Below, one piece after another: positions 1-8,332 of a DNA stretch of 64,000 nucleotides. The notes below the pieces were generated by a model. It was not told where the DNA came from. It did no database searches and was given only the letters and a program-made list of their open reading frames with translations. The position numbers and the translations under genes were made by a program. The DNA comes from Acinetobacter pittii ATCC 19004 = CIP 70.29 (lineage in GTDB: Bacteria > Pseudomonadota > Gammaproteobacteria > Pseudomonadales > Moraxellaceae), in assembly GCF_000369045.1 (NCBI RefSeq), contig NZ_KB849790.1:372001-436000 (forward strand), given 5' to 3'. The first letter of the stretch is position 1. Each line of letters begins with the position of its first letter.

Positions 1-1032
1 AATGTAGCAGGCAAGCAATATCCGCTAGCAGCTAACTTTTCTGCGCCTTACGGTCTATGGTTGGCCGAAAATAATTTAGGGGTCGCAGCTTATTTAACTC
101 TGATTGACCGCGATCAGCATTTAACTATGCCGCATCTCTACATGCTTGAACCATACAATCCCAATAAGAAAATTATTGTGTTAGTACATGGCTTAGCCAG
201 TAGTCCCGAGGCATGGATTGCGCTGACCAATGATGTTATGGGCGATACGGTTTTAAGAGACAATTACCAAGTTTGGCAAGTTTTCTATTCGACCAACATG
301 CCAATTTTGGAAAGTCGTTTTCAGATTTATGCACTCTTGAAACAAGCTTTTGGTTCATTAAACCCAAGTGACCCTGCCGCGCATGATGCGGTCCTTGTTG
401 GACATAGTATGGGAGGTATTATCAGCCGTTTACTGGTCAGTGATGGAGATATTACTAAACCTGCCTTAGAGTTAATGACGATCCGTCAGCAAAACCGCTT
501 TAAAAAACATCCAATGGTTACTGAACGATTGCAAATGCATTCAATCAATAATTTTGATCGTGCAATTTTCTTGGCTTCCCCTCATCGCGGTACAGATTAT
601 GCGGATCGTTGGTTTACCTTGGCAGCACGTAAAATTATTCGTTTACCGGGTGCATTTTTGTCGGCTGTAGCGACTTCACTGACAACCGAGAATTTAGATG
701 TTAAGGATTTCTTGAGTAATATTGATAATGGTTTGATTCAAAATGGACCAAGTGATCTAAGTCATCAATCTAAATTTATGGAGCTGACTAAAAATATTAA
801 TCCACACCAAGGATTAGTTTTCCATTCAATAATGGGAAATATTACCAAGAGTGATGATCCAAATGTGATTACCGATGGCATCGTTCCGTACAAAAGTGCT
901 CACTTAGAAGGTGCAAAATCTGAGAAAGTTCTTCCAGGTGGCCATTCAATTCAACTGACACCACAAGCTGTATTAGAGTTACGCCGTATTTTACGAGAGC
1001 ATTTAGTCGAACACGGTTTATATAAACCATAA
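1..1032 (+). CDS. Lipase-like alpha/beta hydrolase, 5' end cut by window
   Basis: The frame is open from base 1, so the gene begins outside the window and only its C-terminal part, about 343 residues, is visible. It reads as an alpha/beta hydrolase: a strand followed by VLVHGLASSPEAW supplies the oxyanion-hole HG, GHSMGG carries the nucleophilic serine, and GGHSIQLTP near the C-terminus supplies the likely catalytic histidine. The family hydrolyses esters or lipids. The substrate and cellular location cannot be told because the N-terminus, where a signal peptide or lipobox would lie, is missing. A strong hairpin terminator follows immediately and the next gene converges on it, so this is the last gene of its transcript. 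Confidence 0.8.
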   Translation, partial: NVAGKQYPLAANFSAPYGLWLAENNLGVAAYLTLIDRDQHLTMPHLYMLEPYNPNKKIIVLVHGLASSPEAWIALTNDVMGDTVLRDNYQVWQVFYSTNMPILESRFQIYALLKQAFGSLNPSDPAAHDAVLVGHSMGGIISRLLVSDGDITKPALELMTIRQQNRFKKHPMVTERLQMHSINNFDRAIFLASPHRGTDYADRWFTLAARKIIRLPGAFLSAVATSLTTENLDVKDFLSNIDNGLIQNGPSDLSHQSKFMELTKNINPHQGLVFHSIMGNITKSDDPNVITDGIVPYKSAHLEGAKSEKVLPGGHSIQLTPQAVLELRRILREHLVEHGLYKP

Positions 1033-1038
1033 AAAGAA

Positions 1039-1068
1039 AAAGAGCCAAAGGTTATCCTTTGGCTCTTT
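1039..1068. terminator. Bidirectional terminator between hydrolase and ahpF
   Basis: A perfect 13-bp stem (AAAGAGCCAAAGG with its complement) around a TTAT loop. It has A-rich sequence on one side and a T-run on the other, so it can serve both converging genes. Confidence 0.85.
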
Positions 1069-1085
1069 CGTTTTGAACTTAAATT

Positions 1086-2651
1086 TTACTGCCCAGAACG
1101 GATGATGTAATCAAACGCTGAGAGTGATGCTTTAGCGCCTTCACCTGTAGCAATAATGATTTGCTTGTAAGGTACAGTCGTACAGTCACCCGCAGCAAAT
1201 ACACCTTGCACATTGGTTTCGTTGCGGTCATTCACAATGATCTCGCCACGGTTGGTTAATTCAACTTCACTGTCTTTCAAGAAGTCAGTGTTTGGCAGTA
1301 AACCAATCTGTACAAAGATCCCTGCAAGCTCGACCACATGCTCTTCATCAGTCGCACGGTCTTTATATTTAAGACCAGTCACTTGTGAACCATCACCTAA
1401 CACTTCTGTACTTAAGGCATTCATAATCACCGTTGTGTTTGGCAAGCTATGCAATTTGTTTTGCAACACTTGGTCAGCACGAAGCTTGGTGTCAAACTCA
1501 ACCAGAGTGACATGCTCAACAATCCCTGCAAGGTCAATTGCTGCCTCAACACCTGAGTTACCACCACCAATCACAGCAACACGTTTACCTTTGAACAACG
1601 GACCATCACAGTGTGGGCAGTAGGCAACACCACGGGTACGGTATTCTTGCTCACCCGGTACATTCATTTCTCTCCAACGTGCACCTGTAGAAAGGATTAC
1701 AGTTTTCGATTCAAGTTTTGCACCGTTTTCAAGTTCAACTTCAACCAAGCCATTTGCAGTCTGGTTGGCACCCGTGATTTTGCTGACACGTTGCAGGTTC
1801 ATGATATCGACATCATATTCACGAACATGGGCTTCCATCTCGGCAGCAAACTTAGGACCTTGCGTCTTTTGCACAGAAGTGAAGTTTTCAATGTCCATGG
1901 TGTCCATCACTTGACCACCGAAGCGTTCAGCCACGATACCAGTGTTAATGCCTTTACGTGCAGCATAGATCGCAGCCGTTGCACCCGCAGGACCACCACC
2001 AATCACCAACACATCAAATGCATCTTTAGCATTGAGTGCTGCTGCATCTTTTTCAGCTGAGTTAGTGTCGAGTTTCGCTACAATCTCTTCAAGGGTCATA
2101 CGACCTTGGCCAATGTGTTCATTGTCTTGGAACACCATTGGCACAGCCATGATTTTGCGTTGTTCCACTTCATCTTGGAAGAATGAACCGTCAATCATGG
2201 TTGCTGTAGTGTTCGGGTTATAAATGGCAATCAGGTTAAGCGCCTGTACCACATCCGGACAGTTATGACAGCTTAATGATACAAACACATCAAAGTTAGC
2301 TTTGAGGTTTAAGCCTTTAATTTGATTTAAAACTTCATCCGACACTTTAGGTGCATAGCCAGACACTTGTAACAGAGCCAAGATCAAAGACGTAAACTCA
2401 TGACCCATTGGTAAGCCTGCGAAGAATACACGAGGTTGTTCACCTGCTTTAGCCACACCAAAGCTTGGACGACGTGTATTATTACCGTCAAAACGGGCAG
2501 TCACCTTGTCAGAAAGCTCAGCAATTTCTGTCACTAATTCTTTAATTTGAGCAGCTTTATCTGATTCATCTAAGGCAGCAACTAATTCGATTGGACTTTC
2601 TAGACGTTCTAAGTAAGCTTTTAATTGAGTTTTAATGTTTTGATCTAACAT
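1086..2651 (-). CDS. ahpF: Alkyl hydroperoxide reductase subunit F
   Basis: NADH-dependent flavoprotein disulfide reductase that reduces the peroxiredoxin AhpC in peroxide detoxification; cytosolic. At 521 residues it has the usual AhpF length and order. The N-terminal tandem thioredoxin-like domain has the redox pair C128-H-N-C131 ([10 protein letters not shown]). Next comes the FAD-binding [10 protein letters not shown] near residue 218, the NAD-binding [10 protein letters not shown], and the second redox pair CPHC in [10 protein letters not shown] closing FAD motif GVFAAGDC is also visible. No ahpC lies beside it, so ahpC must be elsewhere. The ATG at 2651 is preceded by a modest purine stretch (GGAGTAAAAACAG on the coding strand). 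The gene has its own promoter region of about 160 bases. Confidence 0.96.
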   Translation of the reverse strand: MLDQNIKTQLKAYLERLESPIELVAALDESDKAAQIKELVTEIAELSDKVTARFDGNNTRRPSFGVAKAGEQPRVFFAGLPMGHEFTSLILALLQVSGYAPKVSDEVLNQIKGLNLKANFDVFVSLSCHNCPDVVQALNLIAIYNPNTTATMIDGSFFQDEVEQRKIMAVPMVFQDNEHIGQGRMTLEEIVAKLDTNSAEKDAAALNAKDAFDVLVIGGGPAGATAAIYAARKGINTGIVAERFGGQVMDTMDIENFTSVQKTQGPKFAAEMEAHVREYDVDIMNLQRVSKITGANQTANGLVEVELENGAKLESKTVILSTGARWREMNVPGEQEYRTRGVAYCPHCDGPLFKGKRVAVIGGGNSGVEAAIDLAGIVEHVTLVEFDTKLRADQVLQNKLHSLPNTTVIMNALSTEVLGDGSQVTGLKYKDRATDEEHVVELAGIFVQIGLLPNTDFLKDSEVELTNRGEIIVNDRNETNVQGVFAAGDCTTVPYKQIIIATGEGAKASLSAFDYIIRSGQ

Positions 2652-2775
2652 CTGTTTTTACTCCAATGCATCCAAATTCTTTCAATAGATGCATAGTACG
2701 TGAAAACACAGAATAGGTGAAACAGTATGTTTTTATATATTTGATCGGTTTTTTAGATTTTATTATTTACTTCAT

Positions 2776-2813
2776 TAAAAAAAACCAACCTGAACTCATC
2801 CAGCGCAGGTCGG
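2776..2813 (-). terminator. Terminator of the chromate transporter genes
   Basis: On the minus strand an 8-bp stem (CCGACCTG pairing with CAGGTTGG, one G-U pair) is followed by eight T residues, just after the stop of the second chrA half. Confidence 0.75.
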
Positions 2814-2826
2814 CAAACTGGTTAAA

Positions 2827-3348
2827 CTAGAGTAAGACCACACCAAATACAGCCCCAGCAATCAAGACATGTAAAGGATGGACCTTTTTAATTAAAGATA
2901 ATAAAGTTGCAATGACTACCATAATAATGAGTAAAGTATTTATGGCAGCTGCCTCAGAAATAATCCACGCACTGGCAAGTACAGTTCCCACAGTGACAGG
3001 TTGTAAAGCAAGCTGTAAAACACGGCGCCATTTCTTATCTTTAAATTTTGACCAGCCTCTCATCACAAATACAGTAATAAGAGACGAAGGTAAAAATTTA
3101 GCAGTAGACGTTACAAGTAGACCTGACAACCCTGCTACATGCCATCCCACCAACGGCACGATCATCATGTTCGGACCAGGTGCAGCTTGAGCCATGGCGA
3201 ACAATGCACTGAATTCTTGTGCCGTCATCCAGTGGTGAATATCAACTACTTGGCGTTGCATTTCAGGCAAAATTGTATTGCCGCCACCAAATGCAATAAG
3301 AGACAATTGAGTAAAAATAATCGCTAAAGTAAGTAGAACTGCACCCAT
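2827..3348 (-). CDS. chrA: Chromate transporter, second half-size CHR subunit
   Basis: Membrane protein of the CHR (chromate ion transporter) family, here as a half-length protein of 173 residues from the ATG at 3348. The motifs AFGGGN and AAPGPNMM match the CHR signature, and several hydrophobic helices follow. The chosen start overlaps the stop of the upstream half as TAATG, which implies translational coupling; a longer reading frame upstream exists but lies inside the neighbouring gene. Together with that gene it makes the two-protein form of the transporter, in which the halves are thought to pair with opposite orientation. Substrate chromate or sulfate is inferred from the family. Confidence 0.88.
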   Translation of the reverse strand: MGAVLLTLAIIFTQLSLIAFGGGNTILPEMQRQVVDIHHWMTAQEFSALFAMAQAAPGPNMMIVPLVGWHVAGLSGLLVTSTAKFLPSSLITVFVMRGWSKFKDKKWRRVLQLALQPVTVGTVLASAWIISEAAAINTLLIIMVVIATLLSLIKKVHPLHVLIAGAVFGVVLL

Positions 3349-3908
3349 TACACACGTCTCCAAATGATAGCTGAATAAAATGCCAACAAAATCAGCATCG
3401 TCACTAGTAAAGAGATTTTTAGAAAAGCAATACTGATAATTGCAGCAACAACTACGCAAATCGCTAATGGATTACGTAATAATGGCTTAAGCATTTTCAA
3501 ACCTGTTGCAACCAGAAGTCCAGCCGCCGCCGCCGCTAAACCTTCGAAAAGATGCTTAACCATTAAATTATCTTGGAACTGCTCATAGACATAATGTAAA
3601 AGTACAACAATTATCGTAGGTGCAAGGATCAGACCAATGAGTGAGCTCACTGCCCCACGAACACCACGAAACTCCATGCCAATCGCAACCGATAAATTAA
3701 TAATATTGCCACCCGGTAAAAATTGACACAGACCAAGTAACTCAGTGAATTTTTCAGGGCTTAACCAATGCCTTTGCTCTACAATAACTTTACGGGCTAA
3801 AGGCAGCACGCCACCGAATCCAATTAAACCTAATGTTAAAAAACCTAAAAATAACTCTGTGCAGGTCGGGACACTCTCCTTCTGCACGGCAATCTCAACA
3901 TGGTTCAT
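3348..3908 (-). CDS. chrA: Chromate transporter, first half-size CHR subunit
   Basis: First half of a split CHR-family transporter, 186 residues, inner membrane. Seen: GFGGVLPLARK and LCQFLPGGN, the CHR counterparts of the motifs in the second half, and four or more hydrophobic segments towards the C-terminus (for example a Leu/Ile/Val-rich end). Single-polypeptide ChrA proteins are about 400 residues; the two ORFs here add up to that. It is transcribed first, divergently from a LysR regulator, and its stop is shared with the next start (TAATG). Confidence 0.88.
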   Translation of the reverse strand: MNHVEIAVQKESVPTCTELFLGFLTLGLIGFGGVLPLARKVIVEQRHWLSPEKFTELLGLCQFLPGGNIINLSVAIGMEFRGVRGAVSSLIGLILAPTIIVVLLHYVYEQFQDNLMVKHLFEGLAAAAAGLLVATGLKMLKPLLRNPLAICVVVAAIISIAFLKISLLVTMLILLAFYSAIIWRRV

Positions 3909-3990
3909 TTTCGTTACTTTTCACTTTATCTGACCAAGATAGAATGATACTTTTGTGATATATCTACAAATGCTTTTATTTTCATTAACC

Positions 3991-4005
3991 ATACCATAAA
4001 GGTAT
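3991..4005. promoter_or_regulatory. Inverted repeat in the chrA/LysR divergent promoter
   Basis: ATACC-5-GGTAT perfect inverted repeat, five bases before the LysR start codon. The position suits an operator for autoregulation by the LysR protein. This is inference from position and symmetry only. Confidence 0.35.
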
Positions 4006-4009
4006 TTCT

Positions 4010-4927
4010 ATGCTCGATTTACATAAGCTCCATGCCTTTGTTGTAGTAGTTGAAGAAAGGAATATTACGCATGCCGCAAACCGATTGTTTATTCAACAGC
4101 CGCCTCTAACGCGTTTACTTAAAAAACTCGAAGAAGAACTTGGTACACAATTACTTATTCGCCAGCCTCGAGGAATTGAACCAACTGAGGCTGGTTTAGC
4201 TTTATTTAAAGAAGCACAACTTTTATTAGAACATGCCAGACATATTCCAAAATTAGTCCAAGATGTTAGCCAAGGTAAAACTGGACAACTCAATATTGGT
4301 TTTACAAGTTCCGCAGGTTTGCATCCGCTTATTTCACTAGTATTGCGCTCATATCGAGAAATATATCCAAACGTACAAACCAAACTTGAAGAAGCAGGCA
4401 GCCAAAAACAATTAGATCGATTAATCTCCGAGAAACTTGATATTGCTTTTTTAAGAGCACCGATCAGCCGTGATATTGGGTTAAAACATCACCATATATT
4501 AGATGAGCCAATGATGGTGGCATTGCCTATAGGCCATCCACTTACACAAAAAGAAAAAATTAGTTCAAATGACTTATCAAATGAAAATTTTGTTTTATAC
4601 CGTCGTTCTTCAGGACAAGGTTTATATGACAATATTTTATATAGTTGCTACCAAGCAGGTTTTAGTCCACGCATTATTCAAGAAGCGCCTAGACCTACCG
4701 CTACATTAAATTTAGTCGCTGCTGGAATTGGTATAACGATTGTGCCGGCCTCAATGCATAATTTTTGGGAACATGAAATTGTATATCGGGAGTTTGATGA
4801 TTCAATGAAACTAAATGCGCCTCTTTACCTGATTACTCGGGAAAATGAGAGTTCTGCCAAAGTTTCAAACTTTATTGAACTATTGCAAAAACTTTTACCC
4901 AATGGCCTGAGTGTAAAAGCAAAGTAA
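4010..4927 (+). CDS. LysR-type regulator beside the chromate transporter
   Basis: LysR-family transcriptional regulator, 305 residues. The N-terminal winged helix-turn-helix is clear (LHAFVVVVEERNITHAANRLFIQQPPLTRLLKKLEEE split over residues 6-42), followed by an effector-binding periplasmic-binding-protein-like domain. It is divergent from the split chrA pair with about 100 bases between them, the classic arrangement for a LysR controlling its neighbour. The effector is unknown. A hairpin with a T-run closes the gene. Confidence 0.9.
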   Translation: MLDLHKLHAFVVVVEERNITHAANRLFIQQPPLTRLLKKLEEELGTQLLIRQPRGIEPTEAGLALFKEAQLLLEHARHIPKLVQDVSQGKTGQLNIGFTSSAGLHPLISLVLRSYREIYPNVQTKLEEAGSQKQLDRLISEKLDIAFLRAPISRDIGLKHHHILDEPMMVALPIGHPLTQKEKISSNDLSNENFVLYRRSSGQGLYDNILYSCYQAGFSPRIIQEAPRPTATLNLVAAGIGITIVPASMHNFWEHEIVYREFDDSMKLNAPLYLITRENESSAKVSNFIELLQKLLPNGLSVKAK

Positions 4928-4928
4928 T

Positions 4929-4957
4929 AAAAAGTGCCCCGAATGGAGCACTTTTTT
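4929..4957. terminator. Terminator between LysR gene and arsH
   Basis: Stem AAAAGTGCCCC/GGAGCACTTTT with a GAAT loop (one mismatch), then a T-run. It separates convergent genes and can act in both directions. Confidence 0.8.
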
Positions 4958-4967
4958 ATGAAACTGT

Positions 4968-5681
4968 TTATTTTTGATTTACTCGTTTTGACAGCTCTTC
5001 TGCCGATTCTTTGCGCTCAGAATAGCGATCTGTCAGGTATTGTTTTTGCCCACGTGTTAATAAAGTGAACTTATACAACTCCTCCATTACATCAACGATT
5101 CGGTCATAGTAAGAGGATGGTTTCATACTGCCATCTTCTTCAAACTCTAAAAAAGCTTTAGCAACTGAAGACTGATTTGGGATAGTAATCATGCGCATCC
5201 AACGCCCTAAAATACGCATTTGATTGACCGCATTAAACGACTGCGAACCACCACTAACTTGCATGACTGCTAAGGTTTTACCTTGAGTTGCACGGATTGC
5301 TCCAGCTGCCAAAGGAATCCAGTCAATTTGGGCTTTTAAAATTGAACTCATCGCGCCATGACGTTCAGGTGAGCACCACACCATACCTTCTGCCCAAGCC
5401 AAAAGCGCGTGTAATTCTTGAACTTTCGGATGATCTGTTTCTGCATCCTCAGGTAAAGGTAAACCTTTAGGATGAAAGATTCTGACTTCAGCACCTAAGT
5501 ATTCAAGAATTTGCCCAGCAGTCAGCACAGTAAAACGACTATAAGAACGTTCGCGATTAGAACCATATAGCAATAAAATGCGCGGTGGATGCTCAAGCTG
5601 CTGCGCTTGCACTTGCTCAAATGTAGGTTTATCTAAAAGATCTAATGCTACATTTGATAAATCATTATCAAGACTGTTCAT
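4968..5681 (-). CDS. arsH: ArsH, NADPH-dependent FMN reductase of the ars operon
   Basis: Flavodoxin-like NADPH:FMN oxidoreductase of the ArsH group, 237 residues. ArsH enzymes oxidise trivalent organoarsenicals such as methylarsenite. Seen: the phosphate-binding [15 protein letters not shown] near residues 34-48 and [11 protein letters not shown], which match the flavin-binding loops. It is the last gene of arsR-arsC-acr3-arsH and its start overlaps the end of the arsenite exporter gene by 14 bases. The tryptophan/proline-rich core and length agree with the family. Confidence 0.93.
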   Translation of the reverse strand: MNSLDNDLSNVALDLLDKPTFEQVQAQQLEHPPRILLLYGSNRERSYSRFTVLTAGQILEYLGAEVRIFHPKGLPLPEDAETDHPKVQELHALLAWAEGMVWCSPERHGAMSSILKAQIDWIPLAAGAIRATQGKTLAVMQVSGGSQSFNAVNQMRILGRWMRMITIPNQSSVAKAFLEFEEDGSMKPSSYYDRIVDVMEELYKFTLLTRGQKQYLTDRYSERKESAEELSKRVNQK

Positions 5682-6714
5682 CTGAGAAATACTTTTTCTT
5701 TAACCAAAGAGAAACGGTAACGAGTGAAATTAAAACGGGAACTTCAACTAATGGTCCAATCACTGTGGTAAATGCTACAGGTGATGCCAAACCAAATGTT
5801 GCAATGGCAACCGCTAAAGCTAACTCAAAATTGTTACCAGCCGCAGTAAACGAAATAGCAGTGGTGCGTGGATAATTATTTTCCATACGTTTACTCATAA
5901 AGAAGCTAATGAAGAACATCACCACAAAGTAAATCGTGAGTGGAATTGCAATACGCAATACATCTAAAGGTAAGCTCACTACATCACCACCTTTTAGGCT
6001 AAACATCGCCACGATGGTAAAAAGTAAAGCAACTAAACTAATCGGGCTGATTTTTGGTAAAAATTTAGTCTGATACCATTCCAACCCTTTCGACTTGACT
6101 AAAATCAAACGCGTCAAGAACCCCATTAAGAATGGAATACCTAAGTACACCAAAACCGCATGTGTAATCGTCCAGAAATTCACATCAATGACTTGCCCTG
6201 CCACACCAAAATACGGAGGTAAGAAGGTTAAGAAAAGCCAGGCGTAGGTACTAAAGAACAAAATTTGGAAAATACTGTTAAAGGCAACCAAAGCTGCAAC
6301 GTATTGGTTATCACCACAAGCCAGACCATTCCACACCAAAACCATTGCAATACAACGTGCCAAACCAATCAAAATCAGGCCTGTCATGTATTCCGGATAA
6401 CTATGCAAGAAAACTATCGCAAGTACGAACATTAAAACTGGAGCAATAATCCAGTTCTGTACCAACGATAAAGTTAGGGTTTTCTTATCTTTAAATACTT
6501 CTGGTAACGTAGCATAATCAACCTTTGCTAAAGGTGGATACATCATCAAAATTAAGCCGATTGCGATCGGAATATTAACGTTATCTACACTTAATTCATT
6601 TAAAGACACAGATGTCTGAGGAAAGAAAACTCCAATCGCTAAGCCTAAAGCCATGGCAATAAAAATCCATAGCGTCAGGTTACGGTCTAAAAAAGAAAGC
6701 TTTTGCTTAGTCAT
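5668..6714 (-). CDS. arsB: Arsenite efflux permease, ACR3 family
   Basis: Inner-membrane arsenite exporter of the ACR3 (BASS superfamily) type, 348 residues from the ATG at 6714, which gives the typical ACR3 N-terminus [16 protein letters not shown]. About ten hydrophobic segments are present. [18 protein letters not shown] holds the conserved cysteine of ACR3 proteins that is needed for transport, and a later [16 protein letters not shown] matches another conserved helix. A longer frame of 15 more residues runs into the arsC end but lacks a better ribosome site. It is often labelled arsB although it is unrelated in fold to E. coli ArsB. Confidence 0.94.
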   Translation of the reverse strand: MTKQKLSFLDRNLTLWIFIAMALGLAIGVFFPQTSVSLNELSVDNVNIPIAIGLILMMYPPLAKVDYATLPEVFKDKKTLTLSLVQNWIIAPVLMFVLAIVFLHSYPEYMTGLILIGLARCIAMVLVWNGLACGDNQYVAALVAFNSIFQILFFSTYAWLFLTFLPPYFGVAGQVIDVNFWTITHAVLVYLGIPFLMGFLTRLILVKSKGLEWYQTKFLPKISPISLVALLFTIVAMFSLKGGDVVSLPLDVLRIAIPLTIYFVVMFFISFFMSKRMENNYPRTTAISFTAAGNNFELALAVAIATFGLASPVAFTTVIGPLVEVPVLISLVTVSLWLKKKYFSDEQS

Positions 6715-6724
6715 CTCGGCTCTC

Positions 6725-7198
6725 TTACTCAATATGAGAGATTTTATTAATCTCAGCAATCAAATGTGAACGTTTTAAGTTCGCAACATCAAGTGCAAAC
6801 AAAGCATCTAAACGACGATTAATATGAGCTACAGTCTCTTGGAATGCTTTAAGCTTTTCTTCTTTCGGCAAGTCTAAATGAGATGGGTCACTTAAACCCC
6901 AATGTGCTTTGATTGCACCACCTAAATATAGTGGGCATGCTTCTTGCGCAGCGGAGTCACAGACTGTAATAACAACATCTGGTTGATATTGTTCACAATC
7001 ATCAATCGTTTTACTCCATAGTCCATCTGTGGAAAGACCTAAGTTTTCAAGTGTTTCAATCGTTAATGGATGTACTTGTCCTGATGGTTTACTCCCAGCG
7101 CTATAGGCTTTCCAATTTTCTGGTGCACGACTATTAAATAAAACTTCTGACAAAATGCTACGGCAACTGTTTCCAGTGCATAAAAATAAGAATTTCAT
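6725..7198 (-). CDS. arsC: Arsenate reductase, low-molecular-weight phosphatase type
   Basis: Thioredoxin-coupled type arsenate reductase related to low-molecular-weight tyrosine phosphatases, 157 residues from the ATG at 7198. The P-loop CTGNSCRS begins at residue 7. Two further cysteines in [12 protein letters not shown] (about residues 80 and 88) match the disulfide relay of this class. It converts arsenate to arsenite for export by the next gene. It follows arsR by four bases; a GTG at 7210 would add four residues and overlap arsR. Confidence 0.93.
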   Translation of the reverse strand: MKFLFLCTGNSCRSILSEVLFNSRAPENWKAYSAGSKPSGQVHPLTIETLENLGLSTDGLWSKTIDDCEQYQPDVVITVCDSAAQEACPLYLGGAIKAHWGLSDPSHLDLPKEEKLKAFQETVAHINRRLDALFALDVANLKRSHLIAEINKISHIE

Positions 7199-7202
7199 GG
7201 TG

Positions 7203-7532
7203 TTACTCACAATAGGTAGAAATAGAAGAAAACTGTGAAGATGATTGATTCACTAAATTTTCATCTTGGTTTGCTATAGTTTTCAAAACTTCAACAGCCC
7301 AATTGGGTAAATCTGGATTGACGCTGTAATACACCCATTGCCCCTGTCGTGCATCAAGTAAAATGCCATGAGTTCGTAACAAAGCTAAGTGTCTGGAGAT
7401 TTTCGGTTGGCTCAACTCAAGCTGTTCTGTTAGCTCACAAACACAAATATTTTGTTTGTTTAGAACTAATTTAAGAATGTTTAACCGAGTTTGGTCAGAT
7501 AGACATTTAAAGAAATCGACTTGATTGATCAT
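7203..7532 (-). CDS. arsR: ArsR arsenite-responsive repressor
   Basis: ArsR/SmtB winged-helix repressor, 109 residues, first gene of the ars operon. NICVCELTEQLELSQPKISRHLALL contains the paired cysteines C30 and C32 of the alpha-3 arsenite site, followed by the recognition helix. The family dissociates from DNA when As(III) or Sb(III) binds. A palindrome in the gap to the divergent arsC gene is a good operator candidate. An extra cysteine sits two residues before the end (STYCE). Confidence 0.94.
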   Translation of the reverse strand: MINQVDFFKCLSDQTRLNILKLVLNKQNICVCELTEQLELSQPKISRHLALLRTHGILLDARQGQWVYYSVNPDLPNWAVEVLKTIANQDENLVNQSSSQFSSISTYCE

Positions 7533-7562
7533 ATCTTCAACAGAATATATTCGTTATTGCAA

Positions 7563-7582
7563 ATATACGGATATCCATATAT
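7563..7582. promoter_or_regulatory. Probable ArsR operator
   Basis: A 20-base near-perfect palindrome (ATATACGGATATCCATATAT, two positions off symmetry) lies midway between divergent arsR and the second arsC. ArsR-family proteins bind imperfect AT-rich palindromes in this position. Binding is inferred. Confidence 0.5.
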
Positions 7583-7616
7583 AAATGCAATATCTTAATG
7601 CATCGATAAATTTGTC

Positions 7617-8045
7617 ATGACTGAGCTAGTGAAGATTTACCATAACCCTGCTTGCGGAACCTCGCGCAATACATTGGCGCTTATTCGTCATGCAGGAATT
7701 GAACCTATCGTTATTGAATATTTGCAAACACGACCAAGTAAAGATGAGCTAATCCAACTCATTAAGAATTCAAACTTAACTGTACGTGAAGCAATCCGTA
7801 AAAATGTTGATCCATATAAAGAGTTAGAGTTGGAACAAGGCCATTGGACCGATGAACAGTTAATTGATTTTATGGTTCAGTACCCAATTTTAATTAATCG
7901 CCCATTTGTGGTTACACCAAAAGGCACGCGACTTTGCCGCCCTTCTGAGATTGTATTGGATATTTTAGATACACAAAACTTAAGCTATTTTGCAAAAGAA
8001 GATGGCGAAGTAATCATTGATGAACAAGGCCGCCGTATAAAGTAA
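7617..8045 (+). CDS. arsC: Arsenate reductase, glutaredoxin-dependent type
   Basis: Second arsenate reductase, of the ArsC/Spx thioredoxin-fold family that uses glutathione and glutaredoxin, 142 residues. The catalytic cysteine is C13 in YHNPACGTSRNTL, and the conserved arginines of the family appear in RPFVVTPKGTRLCRPSE. It is unrelated to the phosphatase-type ArsC encoded on the other strand, so the locus carries both reductase chemistries. It is divergent from arsR and probably under the same ArsR operator. Confidence 0.94.
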   Translation: MTELVKIYHNPACGTSRNTLALIRHAGIEPIVIEYLQTRPSKDELIQLIKNSNLTVREAIRKNVDPYKELELEQGHWTDEQLIDFMVQYPILINRPFVVTPKGTRLCRPSEIVLDILDTQNLSYFAKEDGEVIIDEQGRRIK

Positions 8046-8065
8046 TTGAAGATATTTATTAATAT

Positions 8066-8100
8066 AAAAAGCTAAATGGCATGGCACCATTTAGCTTTTT
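8066..8100. terminator. Bidirectional terminator between arsC and xapX gene
   Basis: Perfect 14-bp stem AAAAAGCTAAATGG/CCATTTAGCTTTTT with a 7-base loop. Confidence 0.85.
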
Positions 8101-8114
8101 CTGAATGAAACGGA

Positions 8115-8276
8115 TTAAAAATAGGATTTAATAAAAGGAAGCAGTTGCTCTCCTATTACCATGCCTAATAAACCTACTAATGCAACAAGAGGTGGAGCTG
8201 GTGACTTAACATTTAAAACATAATATAAGACACCAACAAGCAACCCTACAGCCAAAGATAACAAGTACATTTTCAT
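8115..8276 (-). CDS. XapX-domain small membrane protein, 53 residues
   Basis: Starting at ATG 8276, or two codons later at 8270, a 53-residue protein reads MKMYLLSLAVGLLVGVLYY, continues with LNVKSPAPPLVALVGLLGM, and ends EQLLPFIKSYF. It has two short hydrophobic helices joined by a KSPAPP turn, which matches the XapX domain family (about 50 residues, N-terminal helix followed by a second glycine-rich helix). The coding strand has CTCTAAGGTATGTACG before the start, an AAGG ribosome site. XapX genes are often found beside isochorismatase-like hydrolases and amidohydrolases, exactly as here, which supports a real gene as the last member of that operon. Function unknown. Confidence 0.85.
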   Translation of the reverse strand: MKMYLLSLAVGLLVGVLYYVLNVKSPAPPLVALVGLLGMVIGEQLLPFIKSYF

Positions 8277-8332
8277 CGTACATACCTTAGAGAATCAAGC
8301 CATTTAATCAGCAGGTTCCCATACTGTTTTAT

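Noticed and set aside
1611..2060. 149-codon frame opposite ahpF
   Set aside because: Lies wholly antisense within a well-supported gene and shows no domain features.
3348..3459. N-terminal extension of the second chrA half
   Set aside because: It would lie inside the first half in another frame and is rich in cysteine and asparagine, unlike CHR proteins. The TAATG start gives the proper family N-terminus.
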